From NCBI GenBank assembly GCA_022225965.2, contig JAKJXP020000050.1, positions 62,001 to 126,000 on the forward strand: DNA of 64,000 nt, given 5' to 3'. Each line of letters starts with the position of its first letter. Within the stretch, counting starts at the first letter, position 1. This document shows, one piece after another, positions 11,529-22,004 of the stretch. A program made the translations under genes and the position numbers. The notes below the pieces were generated by a model, which saw nothing but the letters and a program-made list of their open reading frames with translations, did not search any database and was not told the DNA's origin. The DNA is from Diatrype stigma (lineage: Eukaryota > Ascomycota > Sordariomycetes > Xylariales > Diatrypaceae).

Positions 11529-12211
11529 GATGAGGATGCTCAATTCACGCACACAGACGAGATCCCTATATCACCTAGCAGTTTGTGGTTTGGTAGGTAG
11601 GTTAAGACTGGGAGCGAGGGGCTTTGTGTCTGAATGAGTAAGGGTATCAGTTGAGGGTATCAGTCAAGGGTAGCAGTTAATTAGAGTATTTGTGTACGCA
11701 ATGCCTGAACGCCGAGCTACGGAACTGTCTAGTAAATGTCTTTACACACAGGGAGCTAGGGGTATGTCATAAGACCCTATGTCATCACTTAATTACCTTA
11801 TATCAGTAGGTACTACGTCTATATCTAATCTTGGCCTGATAGAGGGGTGAGGGGTGAGGGGCAAGGGGCTATTAGTCGAAGGCTTAAAGATCATAGCGTT
11901 GATCATCAGTAAATCGACCCCACCAGACAAAAGCTCTTTATCTGCTTATCGGGTTGATCAAATCTCCAATATTGTCATCGGCCCCTTGGAGCTCCGACTT
12001 CGTTCCGGGCTAAGAATTTAGCTCTCAGATCTCCATTTTATCTCCATTTTATTTTCTCTGCGCAAACTTCAGATCATCATCGCAAGCCTCGGCAGATCAC
12101 TTGCGATAACATCCCGCCCGGCATTACACGTACCACTTACTCAAACCAGCGTCAATACCACGTATTCGAACCAGCGTCAATTCAAGGAGCAGCGGCTACT
12201 GCGCGTCACCA
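11529..12211. promoter_or_regulatory. Divergent intergenic region, ALDH / ESF2
   Basis: A shared upstream region of 683 bp between the ALDH gene (-) and ESF2 (+). No specific operator recognised. The last 200 bp before ESF2 are pyrimidine-rich, as is common in fungal leaders. Confidence 0.45.
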
Positions 12212-13298
12212 ATGGCCCCAGAAAAGAGGAACAAGTTTCTCGACGCCGACGAGAGCGAAGACGACGGCAGTCAGGGGTACAATTCGGAAGCCGAAGAGTT
12301 ACAAAAGGGCGGCCGAAGTGCGAAGCGACGGAAGTTCAGCCGCGACGACGATGCCAGCGGTAGCGACGACGATGACGACGATCATGTCATTGGCGCCGAG
12401 GAAGATGATGACGATGCCGCTGCTGTAGGAAGAGAAGGCAGCGATGATGGCGAAGGGGGAAAAGAAGCACACGAAAACAATGGCGAGTCTATAAAGCCGA
12501 TAATCAAGCCAACGGAACTTCCAGATGTCTCACGCCCACTCACAAAAAAGAACCTGGTCGCTTCAGAAAAGGCCATAAAGAAGTCCGGTCTCATATACGT
12601 CTCACGCATACCGCCTTATATGAAGCCGACCAAGCTGCGGCAGTTACTGGAACCATATGGAACCATCAACCGCATATTCCTCTCGCCTGAGGACCCCCAA
12701 GAGCACGCTCGGCGCGTCAAGCAGGGCGGCAATAAGAAGCGCATGTATACCGATGGATGGATCGAGTTTGTCAACAAGAAAGAGGCTAAGGACTCCGTTG
12801 ATCTGCTCAATGCTCGCACGATCGGCGGCCCGAAGGGGACATATTATCGGGATGACATCTGGAGTCTTCGGTACCTGAAAGGTTTCAAATGGGTACGTTC
12901 AGTTCTGCCCCCGATGCCCCCACTTGTCTGGAGAACATAGAAGCTTTGCTAACGCACACCCGCGACTGGTGTAGCACCATCTAACCGAGCAGATAGCCGC
13001 CGAGGCGGCCGAAAGAACAAGCAGGATGATGGCCGAAATCAACAAATCGACCAGAGAAAACAAGGAGTTCGTCCGCAACATAGAAAGGGCCAAGATGGTA
13101 GAAGGCATGGAATCCAAAGCAGCAGCGAAGAAGAGCAGGGCGGAAGGAGACTCGAAGGGTGCTGTTTCATCTACCAGTGGGAAGAACGAGGATCGTGCTT
13201 CCAAGAGCGTGCGGCAGTTCAAACAAGCTGCTGTAGGCAGAAAGGGGGCCGAGAAGACACCCGAAGAGGCCAAGAGGGTCCTCAGCAAGCTCTTTTAG
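12212..13298 (+). CDS. ESF2: Pre-rRNA processing factor, small-subunit processome (Esf2/ABT1 family)
   Basis: RNA-binding nucleolar protein needed for early 18S rRNA processing by family knowledge. Exons 12212-12892 and 12975-13298, joined in frame (FKW / HHLTEQ), give 334 aa. The first 110 residues are acidic and low-complexity (EDDGSQGYNS, DDDDDDHVIG). An RRM-like domain follows from about 128: GLIYVSRIPPYMKPTKLRQL, then RIFLSPEDP and KRMYTDGWIEFVNKKEAK, with the family-typical DDIWSLRYLKGFKW before the intron. The C-terminus is helical and basic (AAEAAERTSRMMAEINKS). The intron begins gtacgt and ends gtgtag. Stop at 13298. Confidence 0.93.
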
Positions 13299-13544
13299 TA
13301 ATCCTTACAATGATACCCATATCCTAAGCAATCTTCATTCATATTGCCTCAAACGCCTTCCTTTGCTCTTTATGAACCAAGGCTTGATGTGACGCTTGAC
13401 ACTGTAAAACGACAGCCTAGAACATCTCATATATATCTGTACCATCGTGTTTCCTTCGATACTGGAATAATACGGTCTTGGAACCTATCTACTAACTTGG
13501 TCTATACCCCGAACACCTACATAACACACACACACACATTCGTT

Positions 13545-15629
13545 ATGTCTGACGGCGTATTGCGAGACCTACTCCCACCTGGGAGTCGTCTTGCCGACAC
13601 CGGCGACCCACGCATATTGTACGACGACCGTGGCTCTCCCATGACGGTGGAAGAAGCCTTCATGACCCTCTACTTTGCGGGTTGGGAACCGGAGCATTTC
13701 CTCTGGTTCTTCAGAGACCGCTTCAACACGAAGCCCTACTCCTACTACATCGAGACCTACGTTCGTTATGGTGATCCGTCTGCGCATGGTTTTCTGGCGA
13801 GGATGTGGACAGAGGGCCTCAGGAGTGCTGCCTCCACCCACGCCTGGCGCCATGGCGACGGATATGTCCGTTCGCCACTACCTGGCATGACCCTTCCGCC
13901 ATATCTGGCTTCTGCAGTAGAAACCGTCTTCAGGGTCTTGCAAGAGGTGGCGACCTCTGACCTGGCGGTGACCACTTCGTCAACCCCGAGGGAGCGCGAG
14001 CATAGCTACGATAACAGCGGAGATCGATGTGTGCATTTCGGGGACTCAGTAGAGGAGGCCGACGGATATAGCTCCGAAACAATGCGTGAATCGTCGCCCG
14101 ACGACGGCGAAGACGCCGCGGCCGCAAGGAAAGGGGACGATATCAGAAGCTTTGTCGAAGATGAACCTGTGAATACTATCAGCGCTGCTACTACTGCTTC
14201 GCCGCATGTCATCAGATCAAAGCCAGTTGGCTCTCCTCGTCGTTTTCTGTTGCCATTTGGATCGCCGCCGCCCCTCCTACCGTGGATAGCTGCCGCATCC
14301 ACAAGGGAGAGAGGAAACCAGACACAAATACAGACACTCCCACCGCCATCATCAGCATCGCTAGGCCAAGAAACCGACGATCCCTTCCGAGCGCAGGGCA
14401 ACGACGACAACAACAAAGACAGCACGGCCGAGAGAAACAAGGGCAACGAAGAAGGCAACAGCGACAACGACAACGGAGAAAACGACAGCCCCGAACGTGC
14501 CTTGCTCCAGCAAGAGGTAGACGCAGCCCAGGGCGCCGTGCTCGTGGCCCAGAAGCAGCTGGCGCTGTACGCGCGGCGGTACGACAAGCACGGCGGCGAC
14601 ACGTACGACCCAGACGGCGCGCACGGGCTGCGGCTGGCGGCGAACCTGCAGGCGGCGACGCGGAAGCTGGAAGACAAGCGCCGCCAGCTCGATGCGTACG
14701 TCGAGTGTTGTGCCGATGCCGATGTCGGTGCTGGGAAAGGGGGCAATGGAGAGAAGGGCAAGGATGGGGAGAATGGGGGAGATGATGGAGAGAAAGAAGC
14801 GGGAGCGGGAGCGGGGGCGGAGGAGAAGAAGCAGGAGCAGGAGCAGGAACAGCAGCCAGACGAAGAAATGCCCGACGACGATAACGCGTGGGAAAGGACT
14901 CAGCTGGAAATAGCCAAGTCAGCCCTGGACAAGGGCATGGCCTATGTCCAGAGGCTGAAGGATCTGATTGGGCAAACCAAAAAAGGGATCTGCTCGGAGA
15001 CGGCAGCATGTCAGGTCCTTCTGGAAAAGCAAGAGTTTGGTAGAACGAAGTTGGGCTGGCTCGTGGAGTTGGAAAGAATCAAGGGCGTGGAGTTGCGGAG
15101 AGCGGAAGGGGATGTCGAGAAGCTGGCGGAGATCTTGCAAGTGCTGAACGAGGAGAAGCGGCAGCAGCAGCAGGGCAGAACGTCGTCGTCGTCGAAACGG
15201 GATTACGCCGAACACGTCACCGGCGGTGGAGAAGGAGCAGGGGAAAGCACCACTCCAAGACCTCCTCACCACCGACTGCCTCCTACGCGACCAGAGCGGG
15301 AAAGCCCCCAGCGGCGTGCACTCATAAGGTCTCGGTCGCCCTCGCCGGTCGCTTCCTGCTCTTCCAAGAAGCGAAGGCTCTCCTCCTGCTCATTGTCGCC
15401 GTGGTCGTCGTGGTCGTCGGATACCTGCGTGGGTGAGGAGCCTGTCAGCGCAGCCTCGATTGATGCTACTGCTGATGGCACTGTTGTTTCTCCTACCATG
15501 ATGGAGACGGATGCGAAGACGAATATCGAGGGCGAGGGCGCGGATGAGGACGATTCATGGGTCTTTTCCCGGACGGACGTACAGACATACGGGATTGGAA
15601 CTCAGCCCTCTCTCTGGGGAATATTCTAA
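13545..15629 (+). CDS. Hypothetical acidic coiled-coil protein (694 aa)
   Basis: Single long frame; start chosen at 13545 (MSDGVLRDLLPPGSRL) because the frame upstream of it, back to 13344, has AT-rich leader composition. The N-terminal 150 residues look globular (GWEPEHFLWFFRDRFNTKPY, YIETYVRYGDPSAHGF). The middle is acidic and disordered with DNDNGENDSPE-type runs. Residues about 320-570 alternate predicted coiled coils (LLQQEVDAAQGAVLVAQKQL; QLEIAKSALDKGMAYVQRL) with Gly/Glu-rich and KEAGAGAGAEEKKQEQEQEQ low complexity. The tail contains an Arg/Ser-rich basic patch (RALIRSRSPSPV, SSKKRRLSS) that could act as a nuclear signal. No named family recognised. High-GC antisense frames over it are shadows. 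Confidence 0.65.
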   Translation: MSDGVLRDLLPPGSRLADTGDPRILYDDRGSPMTVEEAFMTLYFAGWEPEHFLWFFRDRFNTKPYSYYIETYVRYGDPSAHGFLARMWTEGLRSAASTHAWRHGDGYVRSPLPGMTLPPYLASAVETVFRVLQEVATSDLAVTTSSTPREREHSYDNSGDRCVHFGDSVEEADGYSSETMRESSPDDGEDAAAARKGDDIRSFVEDEPVNTISAATTASPHVIRSKPVGSPRRFLLPFGSPPPLLPWIAAASTRERGNQTQIQTLPPPSSASLGQETDDPFRAQGNDDNNKDSTAERNKGNEEGNSDNDNGENDSPERALLQQEVDAAQGAVLVAQKQLALYARRYDKHGGDTYDPDGAHGLRLAANLQAATRKLEDKRRQLDAYVECCADADVGAGKGGNGEKGKDGENGGDDGEKEAGAGAGAEEKKQEQEQEQQPDEEMPDDDNAWERTQLEIAKSALDKGMAYVQRLKDLIGQTKKGICSETAACQVLLEKQEFGRTKLGWLVELERIKGVELRRAEGDVEKLAEILQVLNEEKRQQQQGRTSSSSKRDYAEHVTGGGEGAGESTTPRPPHHRLPPTRPERESPQRRALIRSRSPSPVASCSSKKRRLSSCSLSPWSSWSSDTCVGEEPVSAASIDATADGTVVSPTMMETDAKTNIEGEGADEDDSWVFSRTDVQTYGIGTQPSLWGIF

Positions 15630-16242
15630 TATTGCGCCCTTTTTTGCTTTTACCAGCTTCCTAGAAAATGGTCGGTCTGCCTCGCACTGTTGGTTGTGTT
15701 GGGGGGTGGAGGAAAAGGGGGAAGAAGGTGGGGGAGGAGGGGGAATTTCCATCACTCCAGTCATCACCCCCCTATATGGAAATAAGGCTAGACCTCTTCT
15801 CGAAGTAGAGTCGTCTAGAAACCATAGCCTCCGAGTCCTACCTCAGTAGCGTGATTCAGATACTAGTTACGGAGAAAACATGCTATATTACCAAATTCCC
15901 ATAGTTGATTAACCTGTGTAAGGGCTGAGTGACGGCGGTGAAATCTGAAGATCAAGGTTGTTTTCTGTCCTACAGGTACACTCCAAATGCACAAAACAAC
16001 CACGAAAATGTGTCAAGTTATTTTCATTCCTATGAATAATGACCACGATCTAATCATACCTTTTGGACTATGGGAACCCCATCATCCCAGCACTGAGCTA
16101 GGTGCTCTGTGTCTTAGATGCTAGCCGATTCCCTCCATTCTTTTCTTTTCACATTCCCATGAGAACGCCATACCGCCATCCATTCCATCCGTTCTATCCC
16201 AACTAAAGAACCCAAGGGAACCAACCTATGCCTTGGTTTACT
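15630..16242. other. Intergenic, convergent 3' ends
   Basis: Between the 3' ends of the coiled-coil gene (+) and NMD3 (-). A G-rich stretch lies at 15700-15745. No gene supported. Confidence 0.5.
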
Positions 16243-18735
16243 TTACTCTTTCTGATCCTCCAGCGCCAGCTCATCGAAGTCATCCAGCAGCTCCTCCATA
16301 TCGACCTTTGGCGCGTCGTCATCTCCTTCATCTTCCGTGGTGGCGATGGACATCTCGTCGGCCTCGGGCTTCTTGCCAGGCTGCTTGTAGAGCTGGACAC
16401 CCTGGCGGAACTCGTCGTCCTCTTCGATATCACGCAAGAACTGCTCGAACTCGCGCTCCATGCGGTCCTGGTCGGTCTTCTTGGGTAGCAGCTCTCCCTC
16501 GTCCTTGGCCATACGCTTGACGCGCCACTGGCGGCGGCGGTTGCGGCGGCGGTTCGGGAAGTGTTTCTTCACCACAACGACGTCCGGGATCGTCGATCCG
16601 TATGTCGACGACGCCTCGACTATCTCCAGCTGCGGGTTGTTGTAGTTCGTTCCCGTGAGCAGGTACCCCATCACCGAGTCACCCGCGTGCAGCAACCCGC
16701 CCAGGTGTGTCCGGGCGAAGTACGTTCTGTCGTTGACGCCAAAATCGGAAGCTCGGGCAAGCTGCAGTTCACCCAACACCCACTTGCCTTTTGTCGGACC
16801 CATGGGTTCGCAGTCAAGGACAATGAATTCCACGAGGTCTGGCGTTTCTGCCAGGGCAGTAAAGGGCGCTCTCCAGTATATCGGCCCGGTGACATCTGCT
16901 GTCTGAAGTGTGTTTACATCTAAGAGGTTGATGGCTGTACCAATTCTGTGTACCAAATTGCGCTGTCAGTGACTGCTTCAGATTGTATGCCACTCCCGAA
17001 AATCCACGAATTATTCAAGGCTGGCATGGAAGGCTGTAGATACTACTAACCTATGGCACAGCACTAAAGGTGATATGTTTCCGATCTGCTTCGCCAAAGG
17101 AATCGGAAGACAGACAAGATCGTCCTTGCATATTGGAATCCTGCCATATGTTAGTATCAGTATCAATCAATGGCGTATTTCTATCCAAGACACATTATCC
17201 AGCGGAAATGTACTGGGGACAGAGAGCGTAAAGGGGGCTTTAGGATCATAGAGAAACATGTAGGCATACTACTGGTATGTTAGCGTCTATCAAGTTTGGT
17301 TGATGAGTGTCATTATCCTTTACGTACCAGTTCGACAGAATATGTAAACTTGTAACTCTTCTTCGCAGTATGGGCATCTTGGCTGATAAGCTCCTGAGAT
17401 TTTTTGGTCTGCAGAATTTAGTTAGCCGTTGCCCTTTATAACATCCACCAGGAGGGGGGGTGGGTAGGTATGTAAATATGAAATATGAAATATGGTGCTG
17501 ATAGTTGATACTTACATGAACTGGCACGACAGACTTCAGGAAGTCGACGAATTTCTCGGCTTGATTTCTTACGGCAAAGCTATGACGTGTTAGTATATCG
17601 GCCAAGAAATGAGGCCTTCATCCTCCCGGACCCCTGGTCGAAGTATAGGGGGTGCAAGAAATGGATGAAAAACATACTGCCGAACATGTTAGCTCATGAC
17701 ATTGAAGGATCGGGCCAAGATCATATAGGTCAAGGAGAGTACATACCAAGAAATCAATACCGTCTTTCGCCTCTTTAATATTGATAGTGTCTTTATGCGC
17801 GCCATGCTTGAGGATGAGTTGTTCCTAAAATATCAGGTCAGTAAGGGGAGTCTGAGAGGAAGCTTGACACCGGACTGATTCCAGAAGCCACTCACCAAGA
17901 ATAAGAATGTTCTTTTATGTTGAACCTTTTGTCTCACTATTACACTCCCCGTTAGCTCAACGTTCTAGCCAGAATTTCCCAACTCGCCAGAAATGAGACC
18001 GACCTTGCACGCTTGCCCTCCACACATTGGCCGTGTACGACTTCGCGCCTGTTCCAACAAGTTAGCAATGGGTATGATATAGTAGGAAGCTTTATTCCTT
18101 TGATCGTCGAAGGGTAAGCCTACACTCGGGACATTGTTGCCACGCCACAATATACATGACTTCGAAGCTCTGCTGCAGCAAGACACCATCGGACACGGCA
18201 TCCTGCACCGTGAGCTTCACCCTGACTCGTCTCGAATGGGGCTCGGTCCAGATGAAGCTCGCATCGACGATTCGGACTTTGTGCAGACCCCTCAGCTTCT
18301 TGAGGCAGAGCGCAAGCAGCTCGCGGGATTCGGGGACGGCGGTGACCCAGCTGGAGGGCGGGAGTAGCCATCTCTCACAGTCTCGGCCTGTAAGGATATG
18401 GCGGAATCGCGCAGTTAGCAAAGATGGACTCTTGTGATGGTGGATCATATCATATAGATGGTGGATCCAACGGCAAAAGAAAAGGGGTGGCGGCCGAAAA
18501 AGGAAACCCCAGGACTGTAGATTGGCTTACAGAAATGCAGCGTAGCCTCCCGTTGAATGCCCTCGCTGATATCGTGGTGCAGCTTCAAACAATCGAAACA
18601 CCGCGCACTCGTGGACTGCGTGCCATCGATGGGGGCGCCGCAGTCGCAACAGAAGATGGTCGCGGCAGTATTGGACATCCCGGCCGCGGGCGCGATGGAC
18701 ATCGGAATGTCCATATCCATGTCCATGGACGACAT
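16243..18735 (-). CDS. NMD3: 60S ribosomal export protein NMD3
   Basis: Adaptor that carries pre-60S subunits out of the nucleus through Crm1. Nine exons: 18735-18531, 18387-18124, 18048-18004, 17936-17896, 17824-17748, 17579-17516, 17408-17329, 17140-17051 and 16945-16243; they sum to 1569 nt (522 aa, close to yeast Nmd3). Zinc-binding pairs are visible at the N-terminus (CCDCGAPIDG, CFDC, FCRDCERW, CPEC). Family blocks include KVQHKRTFLFLEQLILKH, AHKDTINIKEAKDGIDFFF, KKSQELISQDAHTAKKSYKF and LPIPLAKQIGNISPLVLC. The C-terminus is acidic (EELLDDFDELALE), matching the export-signal region. Two of its intervening sequences, 17747-17580 and 17328-17141, only work as nested twin introns (see findings). 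Intron 3 uses a gtcggt donor. Confidence 0.95.
17141..17328 (-). other. Stwintron B in NMD3 (nested twin intron, D1,2 type)
   Basis: Outer donor G at 17328. Internal intron 17327-17272 (56 nt, gtacgt...taccag, branch gctaac at 17284-17279). Removal gives G+TAGTATGCC as the outer donor; the outer intron continues 17271-17141 and ends atggcag with branch actaac at 17155-17150. Final join GAA CT + G ATT CCA gives SVELIPICKDD, the conserved NMD3 order. A simple intron from 17327 to 17141 is out of frame. Confidence 0.78.
17580..17747 (-). other. Stwintron A in NMD3 (nested twin intron, D1,2 type)
   Basis: Outer donor G is at 17747. The internal intron 17746-17677 (70 nt, gtatgt...cggcag, branch gctaac at 17693-17688) interrupts the donor after its first base. 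Its removal creates G+TATGTTTT, a consensus donor for the outer intron, which continues 17676-17580 and ends gtcatag with branch actaac at 17594-17589. Final join is TTC TT + C TTT GCC, giving DFFFAV. A single GT-AG intron leaves the frame shifted by one base. Confidence 0.82.
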
Positions 18736-19458
18736 GTTTGCGGATTTTGGACTTTTCGGTGGTCTAAGTAATTGTAGGGAGCACAGGTATGCGCTCGTGC
18801 GTTTATGGTGCCTCTTACGGCAGTTGGCTCGAGGAAGGGAAGACAATGCCTTGTTGGTGGGATGTGTTGTCCTTGCTGTTGCTTGTGTGTGTGTATGCGC
18901 AGGATGGATTAAATATAAATAGTACGAATGCGCACGTACGTATGAGGTTGGGGATAAAAGGAACAGTTCAGTTCTCCGACGTAGTATGTAGTAATATTGT
19001 AGTATGGCGATGCCTCTGGGGGGTACCTGACGTTTAGCGGGGTGTCCAAGCCAAAATTTCGGCCTCTCAAAAAGTTGCCCCTCGATTGATAAGCGGCAGA
19101 TAAGTGCGATAACAGATAAGATAAAGAATGCCTTGATATATTAGTCTACTGAGGTATGTACGTATGTACTCGATGATCCCTACCAGCCCTACCAGCTGCC
19201 TAACTACCGCCTACGTAAGAGTCAAGACTGCAGGCAGCGGAAGCGCAGGTTGGCGGGTTGGACCCTTAGAAGTACCTGTCCATGTAAACAATTTTACTCA
19301 GCCCAGAATATCCGCTGCAGAAATCGTCACGTCTCCTTGTATAAGTGAGAGATTAGCAATTGCCTCACCGCAATGGCTCTTCTTGTCTCAATGAACACTC
19401 CAAGGTAGATGTCCGCCAGCCCACTACATACTTTAGCCCCTCAAACCACACCGTAGCC
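18736..19458. promoter_or_regulatory. Divergent promoter region NMD3 / PAN6
   Basis: A 723 bp region between two divergent genes. Open frames at 18557-18922 and 18789-19037 (+) run antisense to, or upstream of, NMD3 and have no domain. No specific factor site recognised. Confidence 0.5.
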
Positions 19459-20646
19459 ATGCTGGCGCTCTCGATGCCGCGGCTCACCAGGTCGCGCGCC
19501 CTTTTCAACCGCCCCTCTATCCACCACTACCACTCCCCCTTCCCCTTCCGCCGGGGCCTAGCATCAGCATGCCAGACGACGACAGCGAGGAAGCACAGCT
19601 CCAGCAAGCCCTATGAGACGATCCCGAACTCGCCGATCCGCATCCTGCGCAGCGTCGAGGCGGTCCGGCGGTGGCGGCGGCCGCACCAGCTCGACCACCG
19701 GATCGTGGGCTTGGTGCCGACGATGGGGGCGCTGCACGCGGGCCACCTGGCGCTGATCCGGCGGGCGGCGCGCGAGGCCCACCACGTCGTCGTCAGCGTC
19801 TACGTGAACCCGGCGCAGTTCGGCGCGTCCGAGGACCTGGCGTCGTACCCGGCCTCGGCGACGTGGCGGGCCGACTGCGAGAGCCTCGCGCGCCTGGACC
19901 GCGAGCTCGCCGACGACGGCGGCAACCTCGGCCGCGTCAGCGCCGTCTTCGCCCCCGCCACCGAGGACATGTACCCCTCGGGCTTCCCCGGGCAGGAGGT
20001 CGGCTCCAAGGGCAGCTTCGTGACCGTCACGCCCGTCGGCGAGCTGCTCGAGGGCAAGTCCCGCCCCACCTTCTTCCGCGGCGTCGCCACCGTCTGCATG
20101 AAGCTGTTCAATGCCGTCCAGCCCGAGCGCGCCTACTTCGGCCAGAAGGACGTGCAGCAGAGCGTCGTGATCCGGCGCATGGTCCGCGACTTCCTGCTGC
20201 CGCTCGACCTCGTCGTCGTGCCCACGGAGCGCGAGCCCGACGGCCTCGCCCTCAGCTCCCGCAACGTGTACCTCGGGCCGCGGCGCCGCGCCGTCGCGAC
20301 CGTGATCAACCGGGCGTTGCGCGCGGCGGAAGAGCAGTACCGCGGCGGGGCCTTGGACCGGGACGCGATCCTGGGCGCGGCGCGCGCGGTCGCCGAGACG
20401 ACCCTCGCGGAGCAGCTGGCGCTGGCCCCCGAGCGGAGGGCTCGCTTCGAGGTCGACTACATCTCGCTCGCGGACCCGTCGTCGATGGAGGAGCTGGCCG
20501 TGGTCGATCCCAAGGTCGGCGCCGTTCTGAGCGGCGCCGTTAAGATGCTGCCGGTTGAGGTGGCGCTGCCGGGTGAAGACCTGGGCCATAGCGGGGGCCC
20601 TGCTGTGAGGCTCATCGATAATATTATCTTAGACCCTCGGAACTAA
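19459..20646 (+). CDS. PAN6: Pantoate--beta-alanine ligase (pantothenate synthase)
   Basis: Joins pantoate and beta-alanine with ATP to make pantothenate, the coenzyme A precursor. Single exon, 395 aa from the ATG at 19459 (MLALSMPRLTRSRAL); the frame extends upstream to 19360 but without useful sequence. Family signatures: VGLVPTMGALHAGHLALIRR at about 84-103 containing the HIGH-like loop, VSVYVNPAQFG, KSRPTFFRGVATV, RAYFGQKDVQQ and the KMSKS-like LALSSRNVYL. The first 50 residues are rich in Arg, Ser and His with almost no acid, suggesting a mitochondrial presequence (inference). The gene is very GC-rich, which produces a 341-residue antisense shadow frame. Confidence 0.95.
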   Translation: MLALSMPRLTRSRALFNRPSIHHYHSPFPFRRGLASACQTTTARKHSSSKPYETIPNSPIRILRSVEAVRRWRRPHQLDHRIVGLVPTMGALHAGHLALIRRAAREAHHVVVSVYVNPAQFGASEDLASYPASATWRADCESLARLDRELADDGGNLGRVSAVFAPATEDMYPSGFPGQEVGSKGSFVTVTPVGELLEGKSRPTFFRGVATVCMKLFNAVQPERAYFGQKDVQQSVVIRRMVRDFLLPLDLVVVPTEREPDGLALSSRNVYLGPRRRAVATVINRALRAAEEQYRGGALDRDAILGAARAVAETTLAEQLALAPERRARFEVDYISLADPSSMEELAVVDPKVGAVLSGAVKMLPVEVALPGEDLGHSGGPAVRLIDNIILDPRN

Positions 20647-22004
20647 GAGGGCAGGCGAACGTGCGAGCGTGCGACCAGAGCGGTCAGCTCCAATTATTCA
20701 GACTTCATCAGTTGATCGACCTTCCTTTGATGTCCTTTTAATCCGCTGGTTACAGCTTAGCTCCTTGCATGATCTCAAGCTATGACAAGTGAGACGAAGC
20801 TCATCTTGGTCACTACGCGATGATTATAGGAAATTTATGCTCGACTCCTCATATCGCCACTCCTTATATACGTGATGTGCCGGGCTCAATCAGCCCTAGA
20901 ATTGGAGCTTTGATAATCCCACATCTGTAGGCTACAGTTCCAGGGGTTTCGTGTCTATGTATAGCCGCGATGGTTAAATATTGGGCAGGCTCATTCAGAT
21001 CAGTATAGTGGTCTCAGACGATCTTACCTTAGCGAAGCACGGCTGCCTGCTATCGCCACAATACATCAATCTTGAAGCAAGCATGGGTGTCGACCAACTC
21101 AACTGTCGTGATATGTCAGCCCTCGATGGCAGAGGAACATACAGAACGAGCCAAATGAATGACGCGAGAACGGGTAGGGCGAGAGAAATCGTAGCTTTAT
21201 TATACCTTTTTATGTATTGTAGGTGTTTGGGCACTAAACCAAGAATTTAGCCCAAGAGCCAATTGGTGTATCAATAATACTCAGAATTGAACGGGCGACC
21301 TTCGGAACTGCCAAACCGTGCTTCACCAATGAAATGGGTTGACATAAATATACTCGAAAGTGTAGCAGGGCTTTGGAAGAGTTGAGTATGATATGAACAT
21401 GCTCACTGAAAGTGAGAACACACTCATACCTACCAAGGGGTATTATCACATGTAACGCCTTCCTAGGTGCAAACTTCGGGCCTGCATTTTGACCTGGTCT
21501 ATCTACTGTACTGCAATGACGCAATGCTGCTTCTCTCGTCAGGGCTGTTCCTCCCGTCTCATCAGATAATCCCAGCGGTCTAAAATGCCTGGTAGGTATT
21601 GGATATTATTCCTTCCTAACTATAAATGGAATAAATTCATCCACTTTGCTTCACTCTTCACCGGAAGACAGTAGATGAGAACGAGTCAACCTCACCCTGC
21701 TCACCCTCCCCCACATATTCAGATCCTACCTTAACCCCACTTAAGACCTCGCTTGCTTCCGTGCGGTGGGTCTAACTTGATTGCTTTAGGCTGCCAGGCT
21801 GGATCGAATCGATCAGATGATCTGATAAGATTGATTAGATTAGATATTCATCCGCCTCGCTTCCAACTCTCTCATGTCCGCTGACTCAACCACTCACCCG
21901 TTCACTCATCCAATTCTGGGTTGAGAGCATCCGAGCTCTCCCCTTTTATATATACTACTACCTCCCCGAGGTGAACAGCTGCCACGAAGCTGCTGTTTCT
22001 CGCC
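20647..22004. other. Intergenic, upstream of ferric reductase
   Basis: About 1.36 kb without a supported gene. Short frames at 20981-21250 (+) and 21234-21524 (-) lack recognisable content. The right end carries several GATA motifs (separate entry). Confidence 0.5.
21820..21829 (+). promoter_or_regulatory. GATA-type iron-regulator site (ATCTGATAAG)
   Basis: A ten-base match to the ATCWGATAA consensus known for SREA-type iron-responsive GATA repressors, 176 bp before the ferric reductase start. A near match (ATCAGATGA) is directly upstream at 21812-21820 and further GATT/GATA motifs follow. Iron-dependent repression of the downstream gene is inferred from site plus gene function. Confidence 0.55.

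Noticed and set aside
19564..20589. 341-residue minus-strand frame
   Set aside because: Antisense shadow of the GC-rich PAN6 coding sequence; residues are Arg/Gly/Asp/Val-biased without a domain.
21265..21345. tRNA-like stretch (minus strand, GTTCAATTC near a loop)
   Set aside because: No convincing A box or acceptor stem; appears fortuitous.
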